Numbered from the stretch's first letter, positions 45,803 to 55,623 are shown. The stretch: DNA of 64,000 nucleotides from Bacteroidota bacterium (GCA_018268035.1 JAFDXI010000089.1:1-64000); one strand, 5' to 3'. The notes: generated by a model from the letters alone, not told the origin. Numbers and translations: made by a program.

Positions 45803-47581
45803 TTAATTAATTCGATAATCAAGCAGATTTTCAGTTCGGACAAATGCTTTGATTGTAGCGCATTGTTTACTTTCACTTTCACCATAAGGACGAATGGTGT
45901 AGTTAGCAACATTTGAAGGCACAATAAATGTCTCAGCATAATGAACAATAAATGGCTCAAATGCATTGGCAGGGCTTTCCACAATTGCTTCTCTCCCTTC
46001 TATCAGGTTCAATACATTCACCACTCCATTTGTGTTGTGTACCACTTTATCGGTAAACCAATGCCTTCTTGTTTCAATAAAAGACGTTGCATCCAAACCT
46101 GTTCTTTCTTCTGTCCATCCATTTCCTTCTGCAACTTTCTCAACTTTGTTGATGATGTTTTCTTTCGTCCATTGTTTAGTGCGATACCATTGTATCACTT
46201 CTTTTCCATGATCCAAAGAGATAGGCCTTGGTTTTCCATCAAGCCCCATCCTGCCCCAGTCCCACAATTTAAAAGTGAAAATGTATGGTGTTGCGCTTAT
46301 CTCTAACACCATCGTATTGGCGCCGGAGCAATGCACAGTGCCAGATGGAATCAATACATGGTCATGTTTTTTTACAGGCCACTTTTCAACGTAATCTTCT
46401 GCTTCAAAATTTACACTTTCTTCCTGTGCAATTTGCAAAGCATGAATCATTTTTTCAGGTACAATATTTTCCTTTAAGCCGAGATATACAAACGCATCTT
46501 CTTTTGCATCGAGTATATAATAACTCTCATCCTGCGTATATGCCATCCCGAATTTTTCACGGATATATTGTTTCAAAGGGTGCACCTGAAGGCTGAGATT
46601 ACCTCCATCTATTGTATCTAAAAAATCAAAGCGAATGGGAAATTCATCACCAAAAGCCTCAAAAACTTTTTTTCCCAGTAGCTCTTTTGGTTTTGCAAAA
46701 ACAAGATTGATAGATGGTGTCTCAAAAGTGATGGCGTTATCAAATTTAAACACCAAACTATTTTCTTCCGGCACACAATCAAAACCCCATGCATAGTTTT
46801 GAACAGAACGGTCCAGGTCAATTACTTCTTTCAGCCATTGCCCGCCCCATGGGCCCGGGTCAAAAAACGGCACCAGCCTGAAAGGCCTGTAAATACAGCA
46901 TTCCAGCGCATATCTGAATGTATCGGCAGTGATCATTTTTGGAAAACCTGTTTGCGTAGTATCCAAAACATAATCCCATTTGTTCATCAGATTTTTCTTA
47001 TACCTGTCAAGCACCCGCCAGTCAACAAAAAAACTTCTTTTATACTGGTAAGAAAATTCTGACTGTTTATTATCAGCAGCCATATTACTGATTTCATTGC
47101 GCCTGAAGCGTAACTGAATTTCCCAACGAGGCATATCGGCATAAATAAGCAAATCAGCATTTTCAGCAATGAGAGCAGCTCCGGTTCCATAAACTATTGT
47201 GAGTTCCTTATTATTACCTTCAATTTTTTGTTTCAGGAATTGAATGGCTCCGGCATCAAAAAAATCTTCGATATTCAATGGCGTTATATAACCAAACACC
47301 GGGTCATCAGTTACAAAAGGATAGACCATTTTTTCAATCACTTGTGAAGGTTTTAATGCAATTGAAGCATGTACCATTTCAGCATTCAGGATGGCTTGTT
47401 GAAATATATTTTTTATTGCATCCTCATCTACACCATGATAACATTCAATTGCAATAATAATTTTATTCTTACCCTTTCCGGTAATGATAGTTTTCAATGT
47501 AGCAACAATATCGTCCCAACCTGCAATACAGTTATGGCCTTTGATTTTTACTGTCGGAAATTTATCAAAATTTGATTTCAA
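45803..47581 (-). CDS. mannose-6-phosphate isomerase (class I-like) fused to a kinase-like domain
   Basis: A 592-residue protein. The C-terminal two thirds (about 215-592) form a cupin-type phosphomannose isomerase with the zinc-site pattern SLQVHPLKQYIREKF, ESYYILD and IPSGTVHCSG, then LWDWGRMGLDGKPRPIS. It would interconvert mannose-6-P and fructose-6-P. The N-terminal 200 residues resemble a uridine-kinase-like P-loop domain (IAIECYHGVDEDAI, TIVYGTGAALI, LLIYADMPRWEIQLRFRR). The expected G-x-G-K-S/T loop is degraded to ECYHGVD, so ATP binding is doubtful. Length is about twice that of a simple ManA. The neighbouring ROK kinase would supply the phosphorylated sugar. Confidence 0.82.
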   Translation of the reverse strand: MKSNFDKFPTVKIKGHNCIAGWDDIVATLKTIITGKGKNKIIIAIECYHGVDEDAIKNIFQQAILNAEMVHASIALKPSQVIEKMVYPFVTDDPVFGYITPLNIEDFFDAGAIQFLKQKIEGNNKELTIVYGTGAALIAENADLLIYADMPRWEIQLRFRRNEISNMAADNKQSEFSYQYKRSFFVDWRVLDRYKKNLMNKWDYVLDTTQTGFPKMITADTFRYALECCIYRPFRLVPFFDPGPWGGQWLKEVIDLDRSVQNYAWGFDCVPEENSLVFKFDNAITFETPSINLVFAKPKELLGKKVFEAFGDEFPIRFDFLDTIDGGNLSLQVHPLKQYIREKFGMAYTQDESYYILDAKEDAFVYLGLKENIVPEKMIHALQIAQEESVNFEAEDYVEKWPVKKHDHVLIPSGTVHCSGANTMVLEISATPYIFTFKLWDWGRMGLDGKPRPISLDHGKEVIQWYRTKQWTKENIINKVEKVAEGNGWTEERTGLDATSFIETRRHWFTDKVVHNTNGVVNVLNLIEGREAIVESPANAFEPFIVHYAETFIVPSNVANYTIRPYGESESKQCATIKAFVRTENLLDYRIN

Positions 47582-47729
47582 ACTTTTTTATTTTTTATTG
47601 CTTATTTTAAATATTAAACCCTTGTTTATTTTTAAGTGTATTTTTTAAAATTCAATTTCGGAGCTTCGCAAATACATTTAAGTTAATTCCTTCTGGCAAT
47701 ATCGTATTTTGGCTCAACCATACAACAAG

Positions 47730-48734
47730 CTAATTATTATACACCAACCAGGCTGCACCTAACAAGGCTGCAGCATTAATATTTTCTGCTGCCGCAATCT
47801 TTACCTTTCCCCATGGTGTCCAGGCATGTGCATCTGTTTTTTGTTGAATGTATGGAATAATAAAATCTGCACTTGCCATTACACCACCACCAATGATCAG
47901 CACTTCCGGATCATACGCATGGATAAGATTGACTGCTGCTGCACTCCATACTTCCACACACCTGTCTCTTAAAATTTTCGCAAGGCCATCCCCTGCTTTT
48001 GCCAACCGGAAAATGTTTTCAAAATCCACATGCTTTTCAAGGGCTAAATTACTCTCACTCCAACCAGCATTATTTCTTGCAATGTTTTCAATATTCCAGG
48101 TGGATGCTTCTGTTTCCACACACCCAATGTTGCCACAATTACAAGCAGTTCCATGTATATTAATTGTAAAATGACCGCCTAAACAACCAGCCTGGAAATG
48201 TTTTCCCCTCAGCACTTTTCCTTCAATGACTGCAGACGAACCAACGCCCGTTCCAATCGTCATCAATACTACATCGTTGTAACCTTTACCTTTTCCATAT
48301 TGCCATTCACCAACCAGCGCACAACGGGCATCATTTTCTATTTCAAGTTTTGTGTGCCAGGTATTTTTTACCCACTCATTCAAATCCAGCTCCACCACAT
48401 CATTGAATTTATTATCAATAGAAAGCACTCGCTTTTGCATGCTGTCAACAATACCCGGCATTGATATACCAACACCTTTAATTTTATTTTTATCAACAGC
48501 ATTTTGCAGCATTAATTCATTGACAGTTTGCTCAATGAATTTCAATTTATCTTTCAAACCATTTGATGATTCTGCATCAATAACTGCTGTACATATAATT
48601 TTATCATGGTCAACCAAACCAGTTTTAATTTTTGTTCCGCCAATATCCATTGCAATCACAATACCTTCATTCCCATCAACCGGAAGCTGATTTGTGTTTA
48701 TCTTATTTTTTTGTATGGTTATTTCTTTATTCAA
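47730..48734 (-). CDS. ROK-family sugar kinase
   Basis: A 334-residue ROK protein without an N-terminal DNA-binding domain, so a kinase rather than a repressor. The phosphate-binding motif AMDIGGTKIKTGLV lies at about 28-41, the catalytic-Asp region is IENDARCALVGEW, and the second phosphate loop is TIGTGVGSSAVIEG. The zinc motif is CNCGNIGCVE, with the upstream His in GGHFTINIHG. ROK kinases act on glucose, fructose, mannose or N-acetyl-hexosamines. Being next to a mannose-6-phosphate isomerase-like gene it is best guessed to be a manno- or fructokinase. It follows SusD by about 35 bp. Confidence 0.87.
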   Translation of the reverse strand: MNKEITIQKNKINTNQLPVDGNEGIVIAMDIGGTKIKTGLVDHDKIICTAVIDAESSNGLKDKLKFIEQTVNELMLQNAVDKNKIKGVGISMPGIVDSMQKRVLSIDNKFNDVVELDLNEWVKNTWHTKLEIENDARCALVGEWQYGKGKGYNDVVLMTIGTGVGSSAVIEGKVLRGKHFQAGCLGGHFTINIHGTACNCGNIGCVETEASTWNIENIARNNAGWSESNLALEKHVDFENIFRLAKAGDGLAKILRDRCVEVWSAAAVNLIHAYDPEVLIIGGGVMASADFIIPYIQQKTDAHAWTPWGKVKIAAAENINAAALLGAAWLVYNN

Positions 48735-48770
48735 TTATTTTTTCTTTTATTACCAACACATATCCGGTTT

Positions 48771-50246
48771 TTAATAACCTGTATTTTGTTTTAAATTGGG
48801 GTTCAGATCTACTTCATTTTGCGGAATAGGAAACAGATAATTTTTATCCTTAGGCTGAATACCAGGTTTTGCAACAGGAACAAGCGCTTCGAGTTGTTTT
48901 GTCCTTGCTAAATCAAACCATCGTTGCCCTTCTGCAACAAATTCCATCCTTCTTTCTTTCAAAACTGCTGCTCTGAACTGATCCTGTGTTAATCCAACAT
49001 AATCAGGCACTGCAACTCTTTCTGTTGTACCATCCCAACGGGCACGTTTACGCACCATGTTGATATAAGTAAGCGCCTCACTTGTATTGCCCAATTCATT
49101 TTCTGCTTCTGCATACATCAATAAAACATCAGCATAACGTATAACAGGATAATCATTAGCTGATCCATTCCCTTTTGGTTCAGCGGTGCTGTCCCAATAT
49201 TTTCTTATGTATGGATCAATGGAAGTAATGGTACCGTCAGGATTATAGACCTGTGTAATAAATGTTACTTCACGCCTGCGATCCTGCGGATCAAATTCAT
49301 CATATAAATTTTGTGTTGGCGCCTGCCAGCCTTGTGCATTTTCAACACCTTCAACACTCAATGCAGGTGGCAACAAACGAACATTAAACTGGCCTACTTC
49401 CCAAAAACTGATAGTGCCACCACCATCACCAAAACCAACAGAGAAAATCGCTTCTTTACCACCACGGCTTGACAACTTAAAGACATCTGCAAAATCATCC
49501 CATAAAGCATATTGGCCTGAGTTGATGACTTCTTTACATTTCTCTGCACATGCCTGCCAGTTTTGTTGTGTGAGATAAACTTTTGCAAGAATAGATTTAG
49601 CTGCACCTTTTGTTGCCCTGCCTCTCCCATCACCAGGAGGATAATTATCGGGTAAATTTTCTGCATCAGTTAAATCAGTGATTACCTGGTTGTAAATATC
49701 ATCAACTGAAACAATGGGTGGGGTTAATGGTTCATCTTCACTTAACACCAGTGGAATGCTACCAAACATGCGCACCAAATCAAAATATAAAAGCCCGCGC
49801 AAAAAATGTGCTTCATTCACAAACCTTGCCCTCAATGCAGTATCCATTTGTATTGCAGGAATTCTGTCAATTGCAATATTGGCCAAAGTGATGGCTTTGT
49901 AATGCATCGTCCATGTTTCCTGCAAACTGCTATTGACAGGAGTCTCAGTGAAATTGCTGATTTGATCCATGTCAGGTTGGAACACATTTTTATTTACCAT
50001 CTCATCGGATGCACAACCTGCAATCACCCAAAATGTACTGTGATAAACACCCGCAGTAGAACCTGTGCTGGTGGAATTAAGATAAGCATATATTGCATTC
50101 ACAGCAGCAATGGCATCATTTTCTGTTTGATAATAATTTGTGATGGCAACTACATTCTGAGGATTTTCTTCGAGGAATTTTTTACAGGAAGAAAGCATGA
50201 ATGCAACAGCAATAATTATGATGATGAATGATGAATATTTTCTCAT
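48771..50246 (-). CDS. SusD/RagB-family glycan-binding lipoprotein
   Basis: A 491-residue surface lipoprotein with Cys21 after FMLSS. SusD motifs include EAHFLRGLLYFDLVRMFGSIPLV, DGRGRATKGAAKSILAKVYL, VIRYADVLLMYAEAENELGN, INMVRKRARWDGTTE, LKERRMEFVAEGQRWFDLAR and the C-terminal FPIPQNEVDLNPNLKQNTGY. It is complete, unlike the fragment at the left edge of the window. It lies 17 bp after SusC and before the ROK kinase, so the uptake pair and the cytoplasmic enzymes are one operon. Confidence 0.95.
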   Translation of the reverse strand: MRKYSSFIIIIIAVAFMLSSCKKFLEENPQNVVAITNYYQTENDAIAAVNAIYAYLNSTSTGSTAGVYHSTFWVIAGCASDEMVNKNVFQPDMDQISNFTETPVNSSLQETWTMHYKAITLANIAIDRIPAIQMDTALRARFVNEAHFLRGLLYFDLVRMFGSIPLVLSEDEPLTPPIVSVDDIYNQVITDLTDAENLPDNYPPGDGRGRATKGAAKSILAKVYLTQQNWQACAEKCKEVINSGQYALWDDFADVFKLSSRGGKEAIFSVGFGDGGGTISFWEVGQFNVRLLPPALSVEGVENAQGWQAPTQNLYDEFDPQDRRREVTFITQVYNPDGTITSIDPYIRKYWDSTAEPKGNGSANDYPVIRYADVLLMYAEAENELGNTSEALTYINMVRKRARWDGTTERVAVPDYVGLTQDQFRAAVLKERRMEFVAEGQRWFDLARTKQLEALVPVAKPGIQPKDKNYLFPIPQNEVDLNPNLKQNTGY

Positions 50247-50263
50247 ACTATTATTTTTAAAAA

Positions 50264-53200
50264 TTAGAAACTAACAGTCAACCCAGCCTGGTAAACTTTT
50301 GATTGCGGATAACCGCCATTATCAATACCAATCAATGTTGTGCTTTGACCATACGTGTTGGCCTCTGGATCATAGCCTGTATAATTAGTGAGCGTCCATA
50401 AATTGCTTCCACTGATATAAACTTTAATGTTTTGAATTTTTAGTTTTTGCACAATTTTACGTGGCAGGTTATAACTCAGCGTAACATTTTTCAACCTTAT
50501 ATAAGAAGCATCTTCAACAATGGCTGAAGAAAAAATACCCACATCCAAACTACCTGAAGCCAAAGCCCTCGGGTATTTGTTTTCTGGATTTTCAGGTGTC
50601 CACCTGTTCAAAGCTGCTTCAGCTAAAACATTGTTTTGTCCTGTAAAATTTAAGAGGTTATAAGAATTGAAGTTGGCCATCTTATTACCCTGTGAGCCCT
50701 GGAAGAAAAAGCTGAGATCAAAATTTTTATACGACAAAGTATTACTGAATCCAAAAGTAAATTTTGGTTGTGCACTTCCAAGAATAGTACGGTCATTCGC
50801 ATCAATTTTTCCATCACCATTGATATCGCGATATTTTCTGTCACCAGCTTTTGCAATAGATGCTGGATTGGGAGAAGTGGGCTCCTGGCCAACGAGTACA
50901 GGGCTTTTTGCAGCCTCTTCATCACTCTGAAAAATACCATCGAAAATATAACCATAGAAAGTGCCGATAGGCTGACCTTTTCTCAAAAGGCTTGCATTCA
51001 ATAACAGGATATCTGTTTCAGTATTCAAGTTAGTTACTTTATTTCTGTTGAGTGAGAAATTGAATGATGTGCTCCATTCAAATGCACCTGTTGTGTTGAT
51101 GGTGTGAAGATCAATATCAACACCTTTGTTTTGAATATTACCAACATTCAATAAAGTAGAACTGAAACCTGATGTTGTTGGAATAGGTGTTGACAACAAT
51201 AAATTATAAGTAAGCTTTGAATAATAGTCTGCTGTTAAAGTGATCCGTTGTTTAAACAATCCAAAGTCGAGACCAAGATCAAATTGTTTGGTGCTTTCCC
51301 ATTTCAGGTTTTTGTTGGCATAGCTTAATGGCTCCATTCCTGTATATACTTCACTGCCTGCTGAGCTGTTGAATACACCCTGTCCATAAGGCCCCACCAA
51401 TGATAAAGACTGGTAAGGAGCAATAGCCTGGTTACCTATCACACCATAACTCACACGCAGTTTCAGGTCTGATACTGCATAAATTTTTTCCATAAATTTT
51501 TCTTTGGAAACCCGCCATGCAAAAGCGCCAGATGGAAAATATCCATACTTGTTGCCTTCAGAAAATTTTGAGGAACCATCAATACGGCCAGTTAATGTAA
51601 AAAGGTATTTATCGCTCAAAGTATAATTCACCCTGCCGATATAAGAAACCAAAGTCCATTGTGATTCATTATTCACGGGTGTCTGTGGGTTTTCTGCCAC
51701 AGCAATATTATGATAACCTGTCCTGCCATCCGGGAAACCAAAAGCATAAGCAAACAAACTTTCATTATTGAATTTCTGCATTGTAAAACCAGCTACAGCA
51801 TTGATGCGATGTTTATTGCGCCAGCTTTTATTATAGGTAAAAGTATTTTCATTCAGCCAGGTCAATCCATTTACATTTCCAACGGATGCTTCACCGTTGC
51901 TTGCCTGAGTACGTTTTAAAAAATTAGGTCCAAAAGATGCTTCATCATCATTGAAAGCATCTATACCAAAACTGGTTTTAAATTCAAGGTCATTGGTGAG
52001 TTTATACTTTGCATAGACATTACCAATAAATCTTGAACTTTTAGTTACTGAATTATATTCTTTTGCATCAGCGATAGGGTTGCCTAAAATTGTACCCCTG
52101 TCATTTTCATACGTATAACCGCCATTGATTGTTGAATCATAAACAGGCAAAATGGGATTAAACAATAATGCAGCAGTGACAACACCGGGAACTATCGTAC
52201 CGGCATTGGTTAAGACGCCTTCTGAACTTGTCCTCGCATAAGTAATACTTGTACCAACGGTCATGCGTTTGCTTAGTTCACGGTCAAGATTGGCACGGAA
52301 ACTATAGCGTTTAAAATTTGAATGAATGATGATTCCATCCTGGTCAAAGTATCCACCAGTAATTGCATATTTCGTTTTATCATCTCCTCCAGAAAAAGAT
52401 ATCTGATAGTTTGCCATGGGCGCCTGTCTGAATAATGCACCCTGCCAATCAGTGCCCACACCAAGATTTTTAGGATTAACATAAACAGGTGTTTGATTAG
52501 CTGCAAATTTTGCATCATTAACAAAGTTGGCAAACTGTTCTGCATTCAACACTTTCACTTCGTGTGCTATATCCTGCAAACCATAATAACTATCCAACGT
52601 CACAGTACCTTTGCCTGTTTTACCACGTTTTGTAGTAATGATTACAACACCATTGGCACCACGTGAACCATAGATAGCAGTTGCAGATGCATCTTTTAAA
52701 ATTTCTATTGATTCAATATCATTTGGATTGATAGCAGATAAAGCTCCAATACGCGGTCCCAATGTTACGCCTACAGACATATCACCTGCATCACTATTGA
52801 CCAACATTCCATCAATCACATATAAAGGTTCATTGCCGGCATTGATAGATGTGGTACCACGAATTCTTATTGATGTTTCTGCACCTGGTTTTCCAGATAA
52901 CTGAGTAACCTGTACACCAGCTGCTCTGCCTTGCAATGCCTGATCAAAAGAAGTAACAGGGACATCTTTCATGTCTTCCGCTTTCACAGAAACTACAGAA
53001 CCAGTGAGGTCACTTTTCTTCACTGTGCCATAACCTATCACCACAACCTGAGACAACTCATTACTATTGGGCATGAGAGAAATGTGAAGTGTTGTTTTAT
53101 CTTTTATGGTCACTTCCTGCAATACATAACCAACATGTGAAAACACTAATGTTGCATTTGCAGGTGCGACAATCGAAAACTCTCCTTTGCTTCCGGAAGA

Positions 53201-53377
53201 AACACCTTCTGCCAGACCCTTCACTACCACACTGGCACCCACGAGTGGCTCACCTGCATCATCTGTGATAGTACCTGTAATGGTTTTTGTATTTTGTGCC
53301 TGCACTTTTGCAATGGCACCTATCATCAACATGCATAACAAAATAGCATGCACCCTGAATTGCTGAAAAATTTTCAT
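50264..53377 (-). CDS. SusC/RagA TonB-dependent transporter
   Basis: A 1037-residue outer-membrane channel. ATG 53377 is used; the TTG six bases before it is unlikely. After the signal (about 1-28) comes the carboxypeptidase-regulatory domain (about 33-105; ITGTITDDAGEPLVGASVVV). The SusC plug follows (about 115-225; VVVIGYGTVKKSDLTGSV, LQGRAAGVQVTQLSGKPG, PLYVIDGML, ATAIYGSRGANGVVIITTKRG), then the barrel. There is no STN domain, which fits control by the GntR regulator upstream rather than by a sigma/FecR pair. First structural gene after the regulator. Confidence 0.95.
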   Translation of the reverse strand: MKIFQQFRVHAILLCMLMIGAIAKVQAQNTKTITGTITDDAGEPLVGASVVVKGLAEGVSSGSKGEFSIVAPANATLVFSHVGYVLQEVTIKDKTTLHISLMPNSNELSQVVVIGYGTVKKSDLTGSVVSVKAEDMKDVPVTSFDQALQGRAAGVQVTQLSGKPGAETSIRIRGTTSINAGNEPLYVIDGMLVNSDAGDMSVGVTLGPRIGALSAINPNDIESIEILKDASATAIYGSRGANGVVIITTKRGKTGKGTVTLDSYYGLQDIAHEVKVLNAEQFANFVNDAKFAANQTPVYVNPKNLGVGTDWQGALFRQAPMANYQISFSGGDDKTKYAITGGYFDQDGIIIHSNFKRYSFRANLDRELSKRMTVGTSITYARTSSEGVLTNAGTIVPGVVTAALLFNPILPVYDSTINGGYTYENDRGTILGNPIADAKEYNSVTKSSRFIGNVYAKYKLTNDLEFKTSFGIDAFNDDEASFGPNFLKRTQASNGEASVGNVNGLTWLNENTFTYNKSWRNKHRINAVAGFTMQKFNNESLFAYAFGFPDGRTGYHNIAVAENPQTPVNNESQWTLVSYIGRVNYTLSDKYLFTLTGRIDGSSKFSEGNKYGYFPSGAFAWRVSKEKFMEKIYAVSDLKLRVSYGVIGNQAIAPYQSLSLVGPYGQGVFNSSAGSEVYTGMEPLSYANKNLKWESTKQFDLGLDFGLFKQRITLTADYYSKLTYNLLLSTPIPTTSGFSSTLLNVGNIQNKGVDIDLHTINTTGAFEWSTSFNFSLNRNKVTNLNTETDILLLNASLLRKGQPIGTFYGYIFDGIFQSDEEAAKSPVLVGQEPTSPNPASIAKAGDRKYRDINGDGKIDANDRTILGSAQPKFTFGFSNTLSYKNFDLSFFFQGSQGNKMANFNSYNLLNFTGQNNVLAEAALNRWTPENPENKYPRALASGSLDVGIFSSAIVEDASYIRLKNVTLSYNLPRKIVQKLKIQNIKVYISGSNLWTLTNYTGYDPEANTYGQSTTLIGIDNGGYPQSKVYQAGLTVSF

Positions 53378-53426
53378 TAGCAAGGTTTAATTTTTAATAA
53401 AAGCAATCAATTACATCACAAAAAGC

Positions 53427-54167
53427 CTATCTGTCTTTGGCTATATCAATCGTATAAGTAAAACTATCCGCCCTGTAATAACCAAGATTATATTCAATCG
53501 GCCTGTCACCCGGATCACATACAACCCGCTTCCGAAGGAGGATAGGATCACCTACTTTAATATTTAATTTTTCTGCCAGTCGTTTATTGGCAAGAATAGC
53601 ACTGATACCCTCTTTTGAAACTGCCACAGTTACATTGTGTTCTTTCTCCAATCTTTCATACAATGGTTTTGAAAAATCTTCTTTTTCTGTCAGACCGGTA
53701 CGGGGATGGAAATAAGAAATAAAATAAACTATCGGACCCTTATTCAATCCGCGCAATCTTTCCAGTTTAATAACCTTTGTTTTTTCTTTTATATTAAAGA
53801 GGCTGCATATCTCTTTGTCAGCAACAACCCAACTTACTTTGATTGAATAATTTTTAAAAGCCACACCTTTCTCATCCATTTCATGTGTAAAGCTGGTCCA
53901 CTTGTTAAGCCTGGTGGTCAGGCTGTTCTTTGCCACTTTGGTGCCCACCCCTTTTTTACGCACCAGTAATCTTTCCTGCACCAGTTTATTGGCAGCCTGC
54001 CTTACTGTATTCCTTGATATACCCAGTTTTTTTGCGATATGCACTTCATTGGGTAAGAGTTTGCCATTCTGGTATTCAGGTTGCTCAATTAATTTTCTGA
54101 GCATCCCTTCAACCTGCAGGTGCAACGGCAATACACTTTTATGATCAATAGCAAGAAAGTCAGTCAT
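53427..54167 (-). CDS. GntR/HutC-family transcriptional regulator
   Basis: A 246-residue regulator. The winged helix (about 10-75) has LLPNEVHIAKKLGISRNTVRQAANKLVQERLLVRKKGVGTKV. A UTRA effector domain (about 95-240) ends RPIEYNLGYYRADSFTYTIDI. UTRA domains usually sense a sugar phosphate or other small metabolite. The gene is upstream of SusC on the same strand, 49 bp away, and divergent from the DUF5005-like gene at 54305. It probably controls both from the repeats at 54179-54250. Confidence 0.94.
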   Translation of the reverse strand: MTDFLAIDHKSVLPLHLQVEGMLRKLIEQPEYQNGKLLPNEVHIAKKLGISRNTVRQAANKLVQERLLVRKKGVGTKVAKNSLTTRLNKWTSFTHEMDEKGVAFKNYSIKVSWVVADKEICSLFNIKEKTKVIKLERLRGLNKGPIVYFISYFHPRTGLTEKEDFSKPLYERLEKEHNVTVAVSKEGISAILANKRLAEKLNIKVGDPILLRKRVVCDPGDRPIEYNLGYYRADSFTYTIDIAKDR

Positions 54168-54178
54168 GATAAGTTTAA

Positions 54179-54250
54179 ATGTTCATATGTTCAAACATAG
54201 TGCTAATTTGAGCAAAGATTTTGATATATTCAAACATTTGAACATATTTA
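54179..54250. promoter_or_regulatory. candidate GntR operators
   Basis: The word ATATGTTCAAA occurs on the plus strand at about 54185-54195 and on the minus strand within TTTGAACATAT near 54238-54247. The second site includes the perfect inverted repeat TTCAAACATTTGAA (54229-54242). The two sites face each other in the 137-bp divergent gap between the GntR gene and the DUF5005-like gene. Confidence 0.6.
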
Positions 54251-54304
54251 TTTTTTAGGAATAATAAATTACCCTATTTTGTTGACAGAAAAAATTTCAA
54301 TGGC

Positions 54305-55483
54305 ATGAAAAGATTGTATGCATTTTTGGTTTTTTTCAGCATGGCAGGTTTGTCACAGTCGCAGGTTGTGCATCAAAATACAACAGGTTATACATTCTCT
54401 GCAGTGGCTGCACCGGAATGGACAAAATTATTTGACCGTACTTCAGGTTGGTTTGGGGCTGATGGCATTTTTTCAATTCCACTGAGCGGTGTTGATAAAA
54501 TCAATAGTGATGGCAATGACACCACCCTATTGGTATTCAGCGATACCTATATTGGTGAAGTGAAAGATGGAATACCAATACAGGATACTATGGTCAATAA
54601 TACAGTGGCATATATCACAGGTAATGAACCTGATGCCGCTAAAATCCATTTTTATTATAACATTGATGAACATGATAAACCGGTTAGCTTTTTTACACCT
54701 GAAACATCTACTGAACAAAAACCTCAATTATTCTGGCTGGGTGATGGATTTGTCAATAAAGAAAAAAATAATACCCTATATATTTTTGGATACAAAGTGG
54801 AAAGAACAGGGCCAGGTGTTTTTGATTTTATTGAACCTGATGTTTCGCTCATTGCATTCCCTGCCAATAGTGAACCTCCTTATAAAAAACAAAGACAGAT
54901 TGAAACTTCGTTACATATTAATAATTCCACTTTGGGTGAAGGCAATATGGGTGCAGGAATATTAGTCAACACAACTTGGAGTGGTGCCGTTCAGCCCGAT
55001 GGTTATGTGTATGTATATGGATGTATTGGCAATGATAAAAACCTTGTTGCTGCAAGAGTGAAACCAAAAGATTTTGAAAATATGGAGGCATGGCGCTTTT
55101 GGAATGGTGTAAGCTGGAGCAACAATAAAGATGACATGAAGCCAATCACCAATTCAGTTTCCAATGAACTGAGTGTAACACCAATGCCCGATGGAAAATA
55201 TATTTTGGTGTTTCAGGTGATGGGGCTGAGTGATAAAGTTGGTGTACGTATCGGTGATAGCCCGGTGGGTCCTTTTTCAGATATTATTGAAGTATGGAAA
55301 GCCCCTGAATGGGAAAAGGGTTTGTGGACATATAATGCCAAAGCGCATCCAAATTTATCTAAGCCTGGAGAGCTGTTGATTTCATACAATACCATTACGC
55401 CAGACTTCTGGAATGATATACAAAAAGACGCGACAATTTATCATCCAAGATTTATAAGATTAAAAATTGAAAAGAAACAGTGA
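54305..55483 (+). CDS. DUF5005/DUF4185-like secreted protein, paralogue 3
   Basis: A 392-residue protein with a cleavable signal peptide (about 1-19, ending LSQSQ) and no lipobox, so probably periplasmic or exported rather than lipidated like its two paralogues. It has the same motifs: GWFGADGIFSIPLSG, LLVFSDTYIGE, KIHFYYNIDE, LFWLGDGFVN, QPDGYVYVYGCIG, WRFWNGVSW, SNELSVTPMPDGKYILVF, YNAKAHPNLSKPGELLISYN and HPRFIRLKI. It is transcribed away from the GntR gene and shares its candidate operators, so it very likely belongs to the same regulon. Enzymatic role unproven. Confidence 0.7.
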   Translation: MKRLYAFLVFFSMAGLSQSQVVHQNTTGYTFSAVAAPEWTKLFDRTSGWFGADGIFSIPLSGVDKINSDGNDTTLLVFSDTYIGEVKDGIPIQDTMVNNTVAYITGNEPDAAKIHFYYNIDEHDKPVSFFTPETSTEQKPQLFWLGDGFVNKEKNNTLYIFGYKVERTGPGVFDFIEPDVSLIAFPANSEPPYKKQRQIETSLHINNSTLGEGNMGAGILVNTTWSGAVQPDGYVYVYGCIGNDKNLVAARVKPKDFENMEAWRFWNGVSWSNNKDDMKPITNSVSNELSVTPMPDGKYILVFQVMGLSDKVGVRIGDSPVGPFSDIIEVWKAPEWEKGLWTYNAKAHPNLSKPGELLISYNTITPDFWNDIQKDATIYHPRFIRLKIEKKQ

Positions 55484-55623
55484 TGATTGCATTAGTTAAA
55501 AAACTTTGTAGCGATATCATCGAAAAAATATTTTTAAAACTTTTCAATGTATTTACTTTGCCCAATCTATAATAAGGTTCAATAAGCGATTTGAAGAAAA
55601 TAAAATGAAAATTCGCAAAAAAA

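Noticed and set aside
45941..46306. Plus-strand 121-codon frame inside the isomerase-like gene
   Set aside because: Antisense shadow of a well-supported gene, with no recognisable protein features.
47730..48734. ROK protein as transcriptional repressor
   Set aside because: It lacks the N-terminal helix-turn-helix and keeps both phosphate loops, the catalytic Asp region and the zinc motif of sugar kinases.
49806..50231. Plus-strand 141-codon frame opposite SusD
   Set aside because: Antisense to a complete SusD with all family motifs; composition is Cys/His/Ile-rich as expected for shadow frames.
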